From Pseudomonas sp. JQ170C (lineage in GTDB: Bacteria > Pseudomonadota > Gammaproteobacteria > Pseudomonadales > Pseudomonadaceae): DNA of 64,000 bases. Positions 43,435-52,069 of this stretch are shown here, in pieces. How positions within the stretch are numbered: the first letter of the stretch is position 1; every line of letters begins with the position of its first letter. A program made the translations under genes and the position numbers. Below the pieces are notes generated by a model that worked only from the letters and a program-made list of their open reading frames with translations, had not been told where the DNA came from and did no database searches. Location: contig NZ_CP141608.1 in the NCBI RefSeq assembly GCF_035581345.1, positions 4,494,501 to 4,558,500 of the forward strand, written 5' to 3'.

Positions 43435-45992
43435 CACAGCACCTCTTCAGTGGTCGGGATCAAGTGAAGTTCAGCGGCGCCGATCGGCCGGCGCTGGCCA
43501 CGCTCGCGGACAAAATGCACGCCTGGGTCCGGGCGCTGGTCGTTGACGAAGGTCCGGAAGCGTTTGAGCTTTTCCGGGTCCTTCAGGGCATTGGCCCATT
43601 CGCATTCGTAGCGGTCGACCACCAACTGCATCTGCGCCTCAAGCTCCGCGCCCAGGCCCAGGCTGTCGTCGAGAATCACCTGCTTGAGGTAGTCCAGCCC
43701 GCCTTCGAGGCTTTCTCGCCACACCGAGGTGCGCTGCAATTTGTCGGCGGTGCGGATATAGAACATCAGCACCCGGTCGATGGTGCGGATCAGCGCGGCA
43801 TCGTCCAGGTCAGTCGCGAACAGCTCGGCATGCCGCGGGCGCATGCCGCCGTTGCCGCACACATAGAGGTTCCAGCCCTTCTCGGTGGCGATCACACCGA
43901 TGTCCTTGCTCTGCGCCTCGGCACATTCGCGGGTGCAGCCCGATACCGCGAACTTGAGCTTGTGCGGTGAGCGCAGGCCCTTGTAGCGGTCCTCCAGGGT
44001 CAGGGCCATCTGCACGCTGTCCTGTACGCCGTAGCGGCACCAGGTGCTGCCGACACAGGATTTGACCGTGCGCGTTGACTTGCCATAAGCATGGCCGGTC
44101 TCGAATCCGGCCTCGATCAGTTCGCCCCAGATGGCCGGCAACTCGTGAAGCTGGGCGCCGAACAGGTCGATGCGCTGGCCGCCGGTGATCTTGGTGTAGA
44201 GGTCGTACTTTTTCGCCACCTGGCCGATGACAATCAGCTTGTCCGGGGTGATTTCGCCACCCGGGATGCGCGGCACCACCGAATATGTGCCGTTCTTTTG
44301 CATGTTGGCCATGAAGGTGTCGTTGGTGTCCTGCAGCGGCACCAGCGACGGGTCCATGATCGGCTGGTTCCAGCAGGAGGCCAGGATCGAGCCGACGGTA
44401 GGTTTGCAGATGTCGCAGCCAACATGACCGCGACCATGTTTGGCGAGCATCTCATCGAAGCTCAGGATGCCCTCCACCCGCACCAGGGCGTAAAGCTCCT
44501 GGCGGGTGTAGGCAAAGTGCTCGCACAGGCTCTTGTCGACGCTGACACCGCGGGCGATCAACTCATGCTCGAACACCTGCTTGAGTAGCGCCGCACAACC
44601 GCCGCAACCGGTGCAGGCCTTGGTCTGCTGCTTGAGCGCACCCAGCTCGCCGCAGCCGTTGTCGATGGCGCTGCAAATCGCGCCCTTGCTGACGTTGTGG
44701 CACGAACAGATCGTTGCGCTGTCGGGCAAGGCATCGGCGCCCAGGGTTGGCGCACCGCTCGATTGCGGCAAGATCAGCGCGGACGGATCGGCCGGCAAGG
44801 CAATGCCGTTTTGTGCGTACTGCAGCAGCGTGTCGTAGTAGCTGTTGTCGCCCACCAGCACTGCACCCAGCACCCGCTTGCCGCTGGCATCGACCACCAG
44901 GCGGCGGTACGCCGAATTGGCTTCGTCGATAAAGCGATAGCTGCGCGCCCCGGGTGTCGCACCATGGGCATCACCGATGGAGCCAACATCGACGCCCAGC
45001 AACTTGAGCTTGGTCGACATGTCGGCACCGGTGAAGCTGGCGGCCTCTTCACCGGCCAGTGCCGCGGCCACATTGCGCGCCATGGTGTAGCCCGGCGCGA
45101 CTAGGCCAAACACGCTGCCATTCCATGACGCGCATTCGCCGATGGCGAAGATCTGCGCATCGCTGGTGCGGCAATTGCTATCGACCACCACGCCGCCACG
45201 GGCGGCGATTTCCAGGCCGCTGCTGCGACCCAGGGCATCCTGCGGGCGGATGCCTGCGGAGAATACGATCAGGTCGGTTTCCAGGCACTCACCGCCATCG
45301 AAATTCATCCGGTAGCGATAGTCTTCGCCGGCAACCACTGACTGGGTCGCCCGTGACAGGTGCACGCCGACACCCAGTGCCTCGATCTGCGCACGCAGGG
45401 CCGCGCCGCCTTCGGCATCGAGCTGCACCGGCATCAGGCGCGGGGCAAACTCCACCACATGGGCTTCCAGACCCAGGGACTTGAGGGCATTGGCCGCCTC
45501 CAGCCCCAACAGCCCACCCCCGACCACCACCCCGCGCCGGGCATCGGTGGCGGCGGCACGAATGGCATCAAGATCATCCAGGGTGCGGTACACCAGGCGC
45601 GAAGCGCCCTCGCAACCCTCGATGGGCGGCACGAAGGGATAGGAGCCAGTGGCCAGGATGAGCTGGTCATAGGCATAGCGTCCACGCGGGGTCACCACTT
45701 CGCGGCGCTCGCGATCAATCGCCACCACCGCCTCGTGCAGGTGCAGGCTGATACCGTGCTCGGCATACAGACCCGCTGCTCCCAGGGCCAGGGTTTCGGC
45801 ATCACTGCCGCCGAAGTACTCCGACAGGTGCACCCGGTCGTAGGCACGCTGGCGCTCTTCACCGAACACCCGCACCTCGAAGCGGCCCAGGGCCCCTCGC
45901 TCGATCAGTTGCTCGACGCAGTGATGTCCCACCATGCCGTTGCCGACGATGATCAGTTTTTCTCGCTGGGCGATGGTCGTTGCTGCATTCAT
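43434..45992 (-). CDS. nirB: Assimilatory nitrite reductase large subunit NirB
   Basis: Reduces nitrite to ammonium with NADH using FAD, [4Fe-4S] and siroheme. The 852-residue protein has the FAD domain (IIVGNGMVGHHCVEQL), the NADH domain (VVGGGLLGLEAANAL), the bacterioferritin-associated [2Fe-2S] region (CSCHNVSKG with CTGCGGC) and the siroheme/Fe-S half (CVGSTWCRYG and SGCTRECAEA cysteines). It is transcribed from a sigma54-type promoter through an ANTAR-type leader (46054-46176). nirD follows with overlapping stop and start. Confidence 0.95.
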   Translation of the reverse strand: MNAATTIAQREKLIIVGNGMVGHHCVEQLIERGALGRFEVRVFGEERQRAYDRVHLSEYFGGSDAETLALGAAGLYAEHGISLHLHEAVVAIDRERREVVTPRGRYAYDQLILATGSYPFVPPIEGCEGASRLVYRTLDDLDAIRAAATDARRGVVVGGGLLGLEAANALKSLGLEAHVVEFAPRLMPVQLDAEGGAALRAQIEALGVGVHLSRATQSVVAGEDYRYRMNFDGGECLETDLIVFSAGIRPQDALGRSSGLEIAARGGVVVDSNCRTSDAQIFAIGECASWNGSVFGLVAPGYTMARNVAAALAGEEAASFTGADMSTKLKLLGVDVGSIGDAHGATPGARSYRFIDEANSAYRRLVVDASGKRVLGAVLVGDNSYYDTLLQYAQNGIALPADPSALILPQSSGAPTLGADALPDSATICSCHNVSKGAICSAIDNGCGELGALKQQTKACTGCGGCAALLKQVFEHELIARGVSVDKSLCEHFAYTRQELYALVRVEGILSFDEMLAKHGRGHVGCDICKPTVGSILASCWNQPIMDPSLVPLQDTNDTFMANMQKNGTYSVVPRIPGGEITPDKLIVIGQVAKKYDLYTKITGGQRIDLFGAQLHELPAIWGELIEAGFETGHAYGKSTRTVKSCVGSTWCRYGVQDSVQMALTLEDRYKGLRSPHKLKFAVSGCTRECAEAQSKDIGVIATEKGWNLYVCGNGGMRPRHAELFATDLDDAALIRTIDRVLMFYIRTADKLQRTSVWRESLEGGLDYLKQVILDDSLGLGAELEAQMQLVVDRYECEWANALKDPEKLKRFRTFVNDQRPDPGVHFVRERGQRRPIGAAELHLIPTTEEVL

Positions 45993-46053
45993 ACCCGATC
46001 CTCACTCAAGGCCATTCACGGTGGCTGTGCTGCCGGGGCTAGCCCCGAAAAAC

Positions 46054-46090
46054 AAAAAAAGGCGTCTGGAGCCGAAGCTCCAGGCGCCTT
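46054..46090 (-). terminator. Leader terminator upstream of nirB
   Basis: On the minus strand, stem GGCGCCTGGAGC / GCTCCAGACGCC with a TTCG tetraloop, followed by T7, 61 bp before the nirB ATG. Its 5' arm overlaps the second leader hairpin (46080-46097), so the two cannot form together. Confidence 0.85.
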
Positions 46091-46137
46091 TGCCTGGTCG
46101 TTTTATGTAGTTCCGGTGCAGATCGCCATTGACCCGC
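46080..46137 (-). promoter_or_regulatory. ANTAR-type two-hairpin antiterminator leader of nirB
   Basis: Two hairpins on the transcript: GCGGGTC-AATGGC-GATCTGC (46118-46137, 7-bp stem with G-U pairs) and CCAGGC-AAAGGC-GCCTGG (46080-46097, perfect 6-bp stem). Both have six-base loops with A at position 1 and G at position 4, the pattern bound by ANTAR antiterminators such as NasR/NasT. The second excludes the terminator at 46054-46090. Confidence 0.85.
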
Positions 46138-46159
46138 GAGAACGTTGTACTTCGATAAA

Positions 46160-46176
46160 AGCAGGGAGCGTGCCAA
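46160..46176 (-). promoter_or_regulatory. Sigma54 promoter of nirBD
   Basis: On the minus strand TTGGCACGCTCCCTGCT, with GG and GC separated by exactly 10 bases, matches the -24/-12 consensus. The predicted start near 46150 puts the hairpin leader at the 5' end of the transcript. A weak NtrC-like half site TGCACCA lies upstream at about 46240. Confidence 0.85.
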
Positions 46177-46267
46177 CTGCCGAACGCCCCTGAAACCGGG
46201 GCTTTGGCCGTATAACCGGCCTACTTCACCGACCCAGGCTGGTGCAGCGCTCCCCCTTATGGGGCAC

Positions 46268-49200
46268 TCAATACACATCGCGCAGGTAGCGCTTGCTCCG
46301 GCTCAGTTCGCTGACATAGGCATCGGCCTGATCGGCACTGAGCGCGCCGTGCTCGCGAATGACCTGCTTGAGCGCCGCGTCGACATCCTTGGCCATGCGC
46401 TCGGCGTCGCCACACACATAAAAGTGGCCGCCCTCCTCCAGCCAGCGCCACAGCTCGGCGCCCTGCTCGATCATGCGTTGCTGCACATAGATCTTCGCCG
46501 ACTGGTCACGGGAGAAGGCGGTGTCCAGGCGAGTGAGATGCCCCTCACGCTGCCACTGGAGGAGTTCATCGCGGTAATAAAAATCGGTGGCCGCTTTCTG
46601 CTCGCCAAAGAACAGCCAGTTGCGGCCGGTGGCGCCTTGCACCTGGCGCTCCTGAAGAAAGGCGCGAAACGGCGCAACACCGGTGCCCGGGCCGACCATG
46701 ATGACCGGCGCATGGTTGTCTTTGGGCAAGAGAAAGTGCTGGGTCGGCTGGGTGAAGATTCTCGCGCTGCCCTGCCCAAGGCGATCGGCCAGGTAGGTCG
46801 AGCACACGCCTTTGCGCTGGCCGTAGCGCACCGTGGACATCGTCAAATGCACCTGGCCCGGATGGAAACCGGGGCTGGAGCTGATCGAATAAAGCCTGGG
46901 CTGCAAGGGTTTCAAGAGGCTGAGCCAGGTGTCCAGTTGCAGTTGCACGGGGTAGGCCTCAAGCAGGTCAAGCAATTGCTTGCCCCACAGCCAGTCCTTG
47001 AGCGCGAGCTTGTTGTGCGGCATCAGCAATTGGCCCAACGACGCGTCATCCGTGTGACTGGCCACAGCCTCCAGTAGGGCCGGCGTGATGCGGGCGATGT
47101 CCAGGTGGTCGGTCAACGCCTCGAACAGCGGCATGTCGGCGGCCTGGCCCTTGAGGCTGACGCCGCAGTTGCCATCCAGTCCGCTGGCCGCCAGAACCGC
47201 CTCTACCAGCGCCGGGCAGTTGCGCGGCCAGACACCCAGGGCATCGCCGGCCTGATAGCTGAAACCGCTGTCGGCCAGATCGAACACCACTTGCCGGGTT
47301 TCCTTGCCGGCACCCGGGCTGTTGAGCAGGCGATTGTCCAGCATGCGGGCCGCCAGCGGCGCCTGCTTGCTGAACCCCGCACTGGCAGCGGGAGCCATGC
47401 TGCCCAGCGCCGATGCGCCCTGATGCCCGAACTTGGCCAGCAGCGCCTGCAACCACTGACCGGCGGGTTCCAGTGGATCGCCTTCGCAATCGACCCGCGC
47501 CAGCAGACGCTGGCCGCCCAGGTCCTGCAAGCGCTGGTCGAGCTTGCGACCGAAGCCACAGAACTGATCGTAACTGGAATCCCCCAGGGCCAGCACCGCA
47601 TAAGGCAGGCCCGCACACCGCCGGGAGTGCTCACCATGCAGGCCTTGCCAGAAGGCCGCGCCGCTGTCGGGTGCGTCGCCATCGCCAAAGGTGCTGGCGA
47701 TCAGCAGCAGGCTGGCGGGACTGTCCAGTTGCTCGAGCGCCACGTCTTCCATGCAACTGAGCTGCACCGGCAGCCCGACCTGGCGCAGGTGCTCGGCGCA
47801 GCGTTCGGCCAGCGCCTGGCCGTTGCCTGTTTGCGAGGCCCAGAGCAGCAGGTGCTGATCGCGAACAGACACCACCGGGGCCACCTCGACAGCATCGATA
47901 CGTTCACCGGCGATCCGGCTCAAGGCCACTGCGCAATATTTGAAGGCCGGCTGCAACGACACCGGGTCCACTGCATCGCTGGTGACCGCGTTGACCGCGA
48001 GGTTGTCGCCGAACGTATCGTTCCAGTGAAACGGCGCAAAGCAGTTGCCCGGCAGTACCCGCGCGGTGATCCGCGCCGGCAGCACCGCCTGACCACGGCG
48101 GGAGCGCAGCTGTACCTGATCCTTTTCGGCGATGCCCAGGCGCGCGGCGTCCTCGGGGTGGATCTCCACAAAAGGCCCGGGGTCGAGTTTGTTCAGGGCC
48201 GCCACCTTGCCGGTCTTGGTCAGGGTGTGCCATTGGTGCTGGACCCGCCCGGTGTTCAGCACCAGGGGGAAATCTTCGTTGGGCAGCTCCGCTGGCGGCA
48301 GGCAAGGCCGGGCGAAGAAGCGCGCCTTGCCGTTGGGGGTCGCGAACGCGATGGCAGGCACCTGCCCCTGCTCATCACGCAGCAGCGTCTGGCTGACGCC
48401 ATTGTTGCGATAGCGCAGCGGGCTGCGCGGGTTGTCACGCTGTGGTTCGCACGGCCATTGCTGCGATGCCTCACGCAGTGCGCTGTAGCTGGCGCCGCGC
48501 AGATCGTAGCCGGTGGCCGGATTCCAGGCCTGGCGAATTTCCTCGAATACCGCTTCTGCACTGTCGTAGCTGAAGGCCTCGGCATAGCCCATGGCGCAGG
48601 CGATTCGGGCGATAAGTTGCCAGTCGGGCAGGCTCTGGCCTGGCGGCTCGACAGCCTTGTTCATCAAGGTCAAGTTGCGCTCGGAGTTGACCATCACCCC
48701 CTCGCCCTCGGCCCACAGCGCGGCCGGCAGGAGGATGTCGGCGTAGCGGTTGGTTTCGGTGTCGAGGAAGGCATCCTGGGTGATCACCAGTTGCGCCGCC
48801 TGCAAACCGGCGATGACCTGCTGGCGATTGGCGACGCTGGCCACCGGGTTGCTGCAGATGATCCAGCACGCCTTGATCGAGCCATTGGCCATGCTGTCGA
48901 ACAGCGCTACGGTGCCATCACCGGCCTCACTGCGCAGGCTGCCTGCGGGGATGTTCCACAGCTGCTCGACAAAGGCGCGGTCGGCTTCCACCAACGCTGA
49001 ACGCTGCCCCGGCAGGCCTGGCCCCATATAGCCCATCTCGCGCCCGCCCATGGCGTTGGGTTGGCCGGTCAACGAGAAGGGGCCGCTGCCCGGCCGGCAG
49101 ATAGCCCCGGTGGCCAGGTGCAGGTTGCACAGCGCGTTGGTCTGCCAGGTGCCGTGGATGCTCTGGTTCAGGCCCATGGTCCAGCAACTCATCCACTCCG

Positions 49201-50059
49201 CAGCCTGGCCGATCCATTGCGCGGCCTTGCGGATGTCGGCTTCGGCAAGGCCGGTGATGGCGGCGACCCGCGCGGGGGTGTAGTCCTCAAGGAAGGCCGG
49301 CATCGCCTCCCAGCCTTCGGTATGCCGGGCCATGAAATCGGCATCGGTATGGCCATTGCTGTGCAGCAGATACAGCAGGCCATTGAGCAGGGCCAGGTCC
49401 GTGCCGGGCTTGATCTGCAGGAACAGGTCGGCCTTGTCGGCGGTGGCGCTGCGCCGGGGGTCGACGACGATCAAGCGAGCGCCGGCCTTGAGCCGGTCAA
49501 GCAGGCGCAGGAACAGAATGGGGTGACAGTCGGCCATGTTCGCGCCAATCACGAAGAACACCTCGGCGCGGTCGAAATCCTGATAGCTGCCCGGCGGGCC
49601 GTCGGCCCCCAACGACAATTTATAGCCGCTGCTGGCGCTGGCCATGCACAGGCGCGAGTTGGACTCGATATGGCGGCTGCGCACAAAGCCTTTGGCCAGT
49701 TTGTTGACCAGGTACTGGGCCTCCAGCGACATCTGCCCGGAAACATAGAATGCCAGGGCATCCGGGCCATGCTCATCAACAATTGCACGCAGGCGTCGGG
49801 CGGCCTGTTCGATGGCGGCATCGATGCCTGTCTGCACCGGGTCGCGCTCGCGCAGCGCCCGGACATAGGCGTGCTCCATGCGCCCGGATTCGCGCAGCGG
49901 CTGATGCGACGTCAGGCCCTTGGTGCATAAGCGACCAAAATTGCTGGGATGCTGTTTGTCGCCGCTGACTTTCGTCACCCGGTTGCCCTCAACCGTCATG
50001 ACAATGCCGCAACCCACACCACAATACGGGCAAACACTGCGCACGCTGGTGCTGCTCAT
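46268..50059 (-). CDS. Assimilatory nitrate reductase fused to a CysJ-like NADPH flavoprotein
   Basis: A 1263-residue cytoplasmic enzyme predicted to reduce nitrate to nitrite directly with NADPH. Residues 1 to about 690 are a NasA-type molybdopterin subunit with the [4Fe-4S] motif CPYCGVGC...LCTKG (about 9-52). Then come a flavodoxin domain (LLWASQTGNGQA, IASTFGDGD) and a ferredoxin-NADP reductase module (RLYSISSSPGF, GVCSTYLADRLG, MVGPGTGVAPFRAFLQER, YVCGDAERMAKD), ending RYLRDVY exactly as CysJ. The start at 50059 follows CAGGAGGTAG. A sigma54 promoter and ANTAR-type leader precede it. Databases label such fusions as nitrate reductase/sulfite reductase flavoprotein. Confidence 0.92.
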   Translation of the reverse strand: MSSTSVRSVCPYCGVGCGIVMTVEGNRVTKVSGDKQHPSNFGRLCTKGLTSHQPLRESGRMEHAYVRALRERDPVQTGIDAAIEQAARRLRAIVDEHGPDALAFYVSGQMSLEAQYLVNKLAKGFVRSRHIESNSRLCMASASSGYKLSLGADGPPGSYQDFDRAEVFFVIGANMADCHPILFLRLLDRLKAGARLIVVDPRRSATADKADLFLQIKPGTDLALLNGLLYLLHSNGHTDADFMARHTEGWEAMPAFLEDYTPARVAAITGLAEADIRKAAQWIGQAAEWMSCWTMGLNQSIHGTWQTNALCNLHLATGAICRPGSGPFSLTGQPNAMGGREMGYMGPGLPGQRSALVEADRAFVEQLWNIPAGSLRSEAGDGTVALFDSMANGSIKACWIICSNPVASVANRQQVIAGLQAAQLVITQDAFLDTETNRYADILLPAALWAEGEGVMVNSERNLTLMNKAVEPPGQSLPDWQLIARIACAMGYAEAFSYDSAEAVFEEIRQAWNPATGYDLRGASYSALREASQQWPCEPQRDNPRSPLRYRNNGVSQTLLRDEQGQVPAIAFATPNGKARFFARPCLPPAELPNEDFPLVLNTGRVQHQWHTLTKTGKVAALNKLDPGPFVEIHPEDAARLGIAEKDQVQLRSRRGQAVLPARITARVLPGNCFAPFHWNDTFGDNLAVNAVTSDAVDPVSLQPAFKYCAVALSRIAGERIDAVEVAPVVSVRDQHLLLWASQTGNGQALAERCAEHLRQVGLPVQLSCMEDVALEQLDSPASLLLIASTFGDGDAPDSGAAFWQGLHGEHSRRCAGLPYAVLALGDSSYDQFCGFGRKLDQRLQDLGGQRLLARVDCEGDPLEPAGQWLQALLAKFGHQGASALGSMAPAASAGFSKQAPLAARMLDNRLLNSPGAGKETRQVVFDLADSGFSYQAGDALGVWPRNCPALVEAVLAASGLDGNCGVSLKGQAADMPLFEALTDHLDIARITPALLEAVASHTDDASLGQLLMPHNKLALKDWLWGKQLLDLLEAYPVQLQLDTWLSLLKPLQPRLYSISSSPGFHPGQVHLTMSTVRYGQRKGVCSTYLADRLGQGSARIFTQPTQHFLLPKDNHAPVIMVGPGTGVAPFRAFLQERQVQGATGRNWLFFGEQKAATDFYYRDELLQWQREGHLTRLDTAFSRDQSAKIYVQQRMIEQGAELWRWLEEGGHFYVCGDAERMAKDVDAALKQVIREHGALSADQADAYVSELSRSKRYLRDVY

Positions 50060-50084
50060 CTGCCTACCTCCTGCTTGCGCAAAC

Positions 50085-50142
50085 AAAAAGGCGCCCTGCT
50101 GTTCTGGCTTGTGAAAACAAGTCAGAGCAGCACGGCGCCTTT
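50085..50142 (-). terminator. Leader terminator upstream of the nitrate reductase gene
   Basis: On the minus strand, outer stem AAAGGCGCC / GGCGCCTTT with further pairing (GCTGCTCTG with CAGAACAGC) and an inner hairpin CTTG-TTTTCA-CAAG, followed by T5, 26 bp before the ATG. Its 5' arm overlaps the second antiterminator hairpin (50131-50148). Confidence 0.8.
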
Positions 50143-50173
50143 GTCGTGAACGGGGCAATCTGCGTTGATTGCC
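50131..50173 (-). promoter_or_regulatory. ANTAR-type two-hairpin leader of the nitrate reductase gene
   Basis: Transcript hairpins GGCAATC-AACGCA-GATTGCC (50154-50173, perfect 7-bp stem) and CACGAC-AAAGGC-GCCGTG (50131-50148, one mismatch). Both have six-base loops with A1 and G4, and the second loop is identical to that of the nirB leader. Confidence 0.85.
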
Positions 50174-50188
50174 GGATAGCCAGGCAGT

Positions 50189-50205
50189 AGCAAAGGTCGC
50201 GCCAG
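50189..50205 (-). promoter_or_regulatory. Sigma54 promoter of the nitrate reductase gene
   Basis: On the minus strand CTGGCGCGACCTTTGCT, with GG and GC separated by 10 bases. The predicted start near 50178 places the first antiterminator hairpin at the very 5' end of the transcript. The remaining space up to the tRNA terminator (50206-50324) shows no gene and should hold activator sites. Confidence 0.8.
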
Positions 50206-50324
50206 CTTGCGCAGCCCTTTAACGACGGGGGTTTTGAGCGTAATGAAGCGTCAGGGACGCACCGCCTTGGGGAGGCGCGCACCATGCAGAGGCACACGGA
50301 TGCGAAAAACGCGAACGACAGAAA

Positions 50325-50352
50325 CAAAAAAAGCGACCCTAAGGTCGCTTTC
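50325..50352 (-). terminator. Terminator of the tRNA-Val/tRNA-Asp operon
   Basis: On the minus strand, stem AGCGACC / GGGTCGCT with a TTA loop followed by T7, 43 bp past the tRNA-Asp 3' end. Confidence 0.88.
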
Positions 50353-50394
50353 TTTGTTGCTTCCGGGTGTTCAGTGGGCCCTGGAAGCTAAATA

Positions 50395-50471
50395 TGGCGC
50401 AGCGGACGGGACTCGAACCCGCGACCCCCGGCGTGACAGGCCGGTATTCTAACCGACTGAACTACCGCTGC
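50395..50471 (-). tRNA. tRNA-Asp (GTC)
   Basis: A 77-nt tRNA on the minus strand with encoded CCA. Acceptor arms are GCAGCGG / CCGCTGC, the anticodon loop reads CTGTCAC (anticodon GTC), and the T arm contains GGTTCGAGTCC. It lies 19 bp after tRNA-Val in the same transcript. Confidence 0.96.
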
Positions 50472-50490
50472 GCGATACACTGAGAAGAAG

Positions 50491-50566
50491 TGGTGGGTGA
50501 TGACGGGATCGAACCGCCGACCCTCTGCTTGTAAGGCAGATGCTCTCCCGGCTGAGCTAATCACCC
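50491..50566 (-). tRNA. tRNA-Val (TAC)
   Basis: A 76-nt tRNA on the minus strand with encoded CCA. Acceptor GGGTGAT / ATCACCC, anticodon loop CTTACAA (anticodon TAC), T loop GTTCGATCC. It is the first gene of a two-tRNA operon. Confidence 0.96.
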
Positions 50567-50586
50567 TTCGTCTCGGTGTGGCGCGC

Positions 50587-50615
50587 ATTCTACGGAGCAC
50601 CGAACACTCTGGCAA
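50587..50615 (-). promoter_or_regulatory. Sigma70 promoter of the tRNA operon
   Basis: On the minus strand TTGCCA, 17 bases, then TAGAAT, followed by a GC-rich discriminator (GCGCGCC) as in stringently controlled stable-RNA promoters. The predicted start lies about 15 bp before tRNA-Val. Confidence 0.8.
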
Positions 50616-50725
50616 GCACTTTTTTAAAAAAATTTTTCAGGCGTTCCAAAGACTTAGCGGACTTGGCCTGAAGCGCCCGCTCGGAGAATAATGCCCTCCT
50701 TATGTGTTGAGGAGAGATTCACCCC

Positions 50726-51646
50726 ATGTGGTTCAAAAACCTGCTGACCTATCGCCTGACCCAGGATGTCCCGTTCGATCCCGAAGCACTGGAAACCGCT
50801 CTGGCCAGCAAGCCGGCGCGCCCTTGCGCCAGCCAGGAGTTGACCACTTACGGTTTCGTCGCGCCGTTCGGCAAAGGCGAGGATGCTCCACTGGTACATG
50901 TCAGCGGTGACTTCCTGCTGATCGCCGCACGTAAAGAAGAACGCATCCTGCCTGGCAGCGTGGTGCGTGATGCGGTCAAAGAGAAGATCGACGAGATCGA
51001 AGCCGAGCAGATGCGCAAGGTCTATAAGAAGGAGCGCGACCAGATCAAGGACGAGATCATTCAGGCCTTTCTGCCGCGCGCCTTTATTCGCCGCTCGATG
51101 ATCTTCGCTGCCATCGCCCCCAAGCAAGGCCTGATCCTGGTCAACTCGGCCAGCGCCAAGCGCGCCGAAGACCTGCTCTCGACCCTGCGTGAAGTGATGG
51201 GCTCGCTGCCGGTGCGCCCGGTGACCGTGAAAATCGCCCCGAGCGCGACCATGACCGACTGGGTCAAGACCCAACAAGCCGCTCCGGACTTCTATGTACT
51301 GGACGAGTGCGAGCTGCGCGACACCCACGAAGACGGCGGCATCGTTCGCTGCAAGCGTCAGGACCTGACCAGCGACGAGATCCAGCTGCACCTGGGGACC
51401 GGCAAGGTGGTAACCCAGCTGTCCCTGGCCTGGCAGGACAAGCTGTCGTTTGTGCTCGACGACAAGATGGTGATCAAGCGTCTGCGCTTTGAAGAGCTGC
51501 TGCAGGACCAGGCCGAAGAAGACGGTGGCGACGAGGCCCTGGGCCAACTCGATGCCAGCTTCACCCTGATGATGCTGACGTTCGGCGAATTCCTGCCGGC
51601 GCTGTTTGAAGCGCTGGGCGGTGAAGAGATTCCGCAAGGCGTCTAA
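50726..51646 (+). CDS. rdgC: Recombination-associated protein RdgC
   Basis: A ring-shaped DNA-binding protein that limits RecA activity and is needed when replication restart is impaired. The 306-residue length and the sequence ([72 protein letters not shown]) match the family along its length. GAGGAGA precedes the ATG. It is a single gene between the tRNA operon and a REP pair. Confidence 0.95.
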   Translation: MWFKNLLTYRLTQDVPFDPEALETALASKPARPCASQELTTYGFVAPFGKGEDAPLVHVSGDFLLIAARKEERILPGSVVRDAVKEKIDEIEAEQMRKVYKKERDQIKDEIIQAFLPRAFIRRSMIFAAIAPKQGLILVNSASAKRAEDLLSTLREVMGSLPVRPVTVKIAPSATMTDWVKTQQAAPDFYVLDECELRDTHEDGGIVRCKRQDLTSDEIQLHLGTGKVVTQLSLAWQDKLSFVLDDKMVIKRLRFEELLQDQAEEDGGDEALGQLDASFTLMMLTFGEFLPALFEALGGEEIPQGV

Positions 51647-51651
51647 ACAAA

Positions 51652-51723
51652 GGTAGGAGCGGGCTTGGCCCGCGATAGCGGTGTGACATTAAGATCGCTA
51701 TCGCGGGGCAAGCCCGCTCCTAC
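51652..51723. repeat. REP pair after rdgC
   Basis: Inverted cores GGTAGGAGCGGGCTTGGCCC and GGGGCAAGCCCGCTCCTACA with inner dyad GCGATAGC / GCTATCGC. It ends 14 bp before the SMR transporter start. Confidence 0.88.
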
Positions 51724-51736
51724 ATGGAGACTGTGT

Positions 51737-52054
51737 ATGTCCTGGATCATTCTGTTTTTCGCCGGCCTGTTTGAAGTCGGCTGGGCCGTCGGCCTCAAGT
51801 ACACCGATGGCTTCACTCGCCCCCTTCCCACGGCCCTGACTATCGTTGCCATGGCCATCAGCCTCGGCCTGCTGGGCCTGGCCATGAAAGAGTTGCCCCT
51901 GGGCACGGCCTACGCCATCTGGACCGGTGTCGGTGCAGTCGGCACGGTAATCGCCGGCATCATCCTGTTCGGTGAGTCCATGGCGCTGGTGCGCCTGGTC
52001 AGTGTGGCCCTGATTATCGCCGGCCTGATCGGCCTCAAGGTCAGCGCCAGCTGA
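51737..52054 (+). CDS. SMR-family exporter, guanidinium (Gdx/SugE) type
   Basis: A 105-residue inner-membrane proton antiporter with four helices. The sequence [20 protein letters not shown] has the conserved Glu13, and [11 protein letters not shown] is the Gdx/SugE hallmark, as is [19 protein letters not shown]. Gdx proteins export guanidinium; older annotations call them quaternary ammonium resistance protein SugE. I see no guanidine riboswitch upstream; that space is filled by the REP pair. The start at 51737 was chosen at the family N-terminus. Confidence 0.9.
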   Translation: MSWIILFFAGLFEVGWAVGLKYTDGFTRPLPTALTIVAMAISLGLLGLAMKELPLGTAYAIWTGVGAVGTVIAGIILFGESMALVRLVSVALIIAGLIGLKVSAS

Positions 52055-52069
52055 CCTTGCCCTTCCCCA

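Noticed and set aside
47105..49000. Plus-strand long open frame inside the nitrate reductase gene
   Set aside because: It has no domain, no ribosome site, and lies fully antisense to a protein with complete catalytic motifs.
51652..51736. Guanidine riboswitch before the Gdx-type exporter
   Set aside because: The upstream space is filled by a REP pair and no guanidine riboswitch motif is visible.
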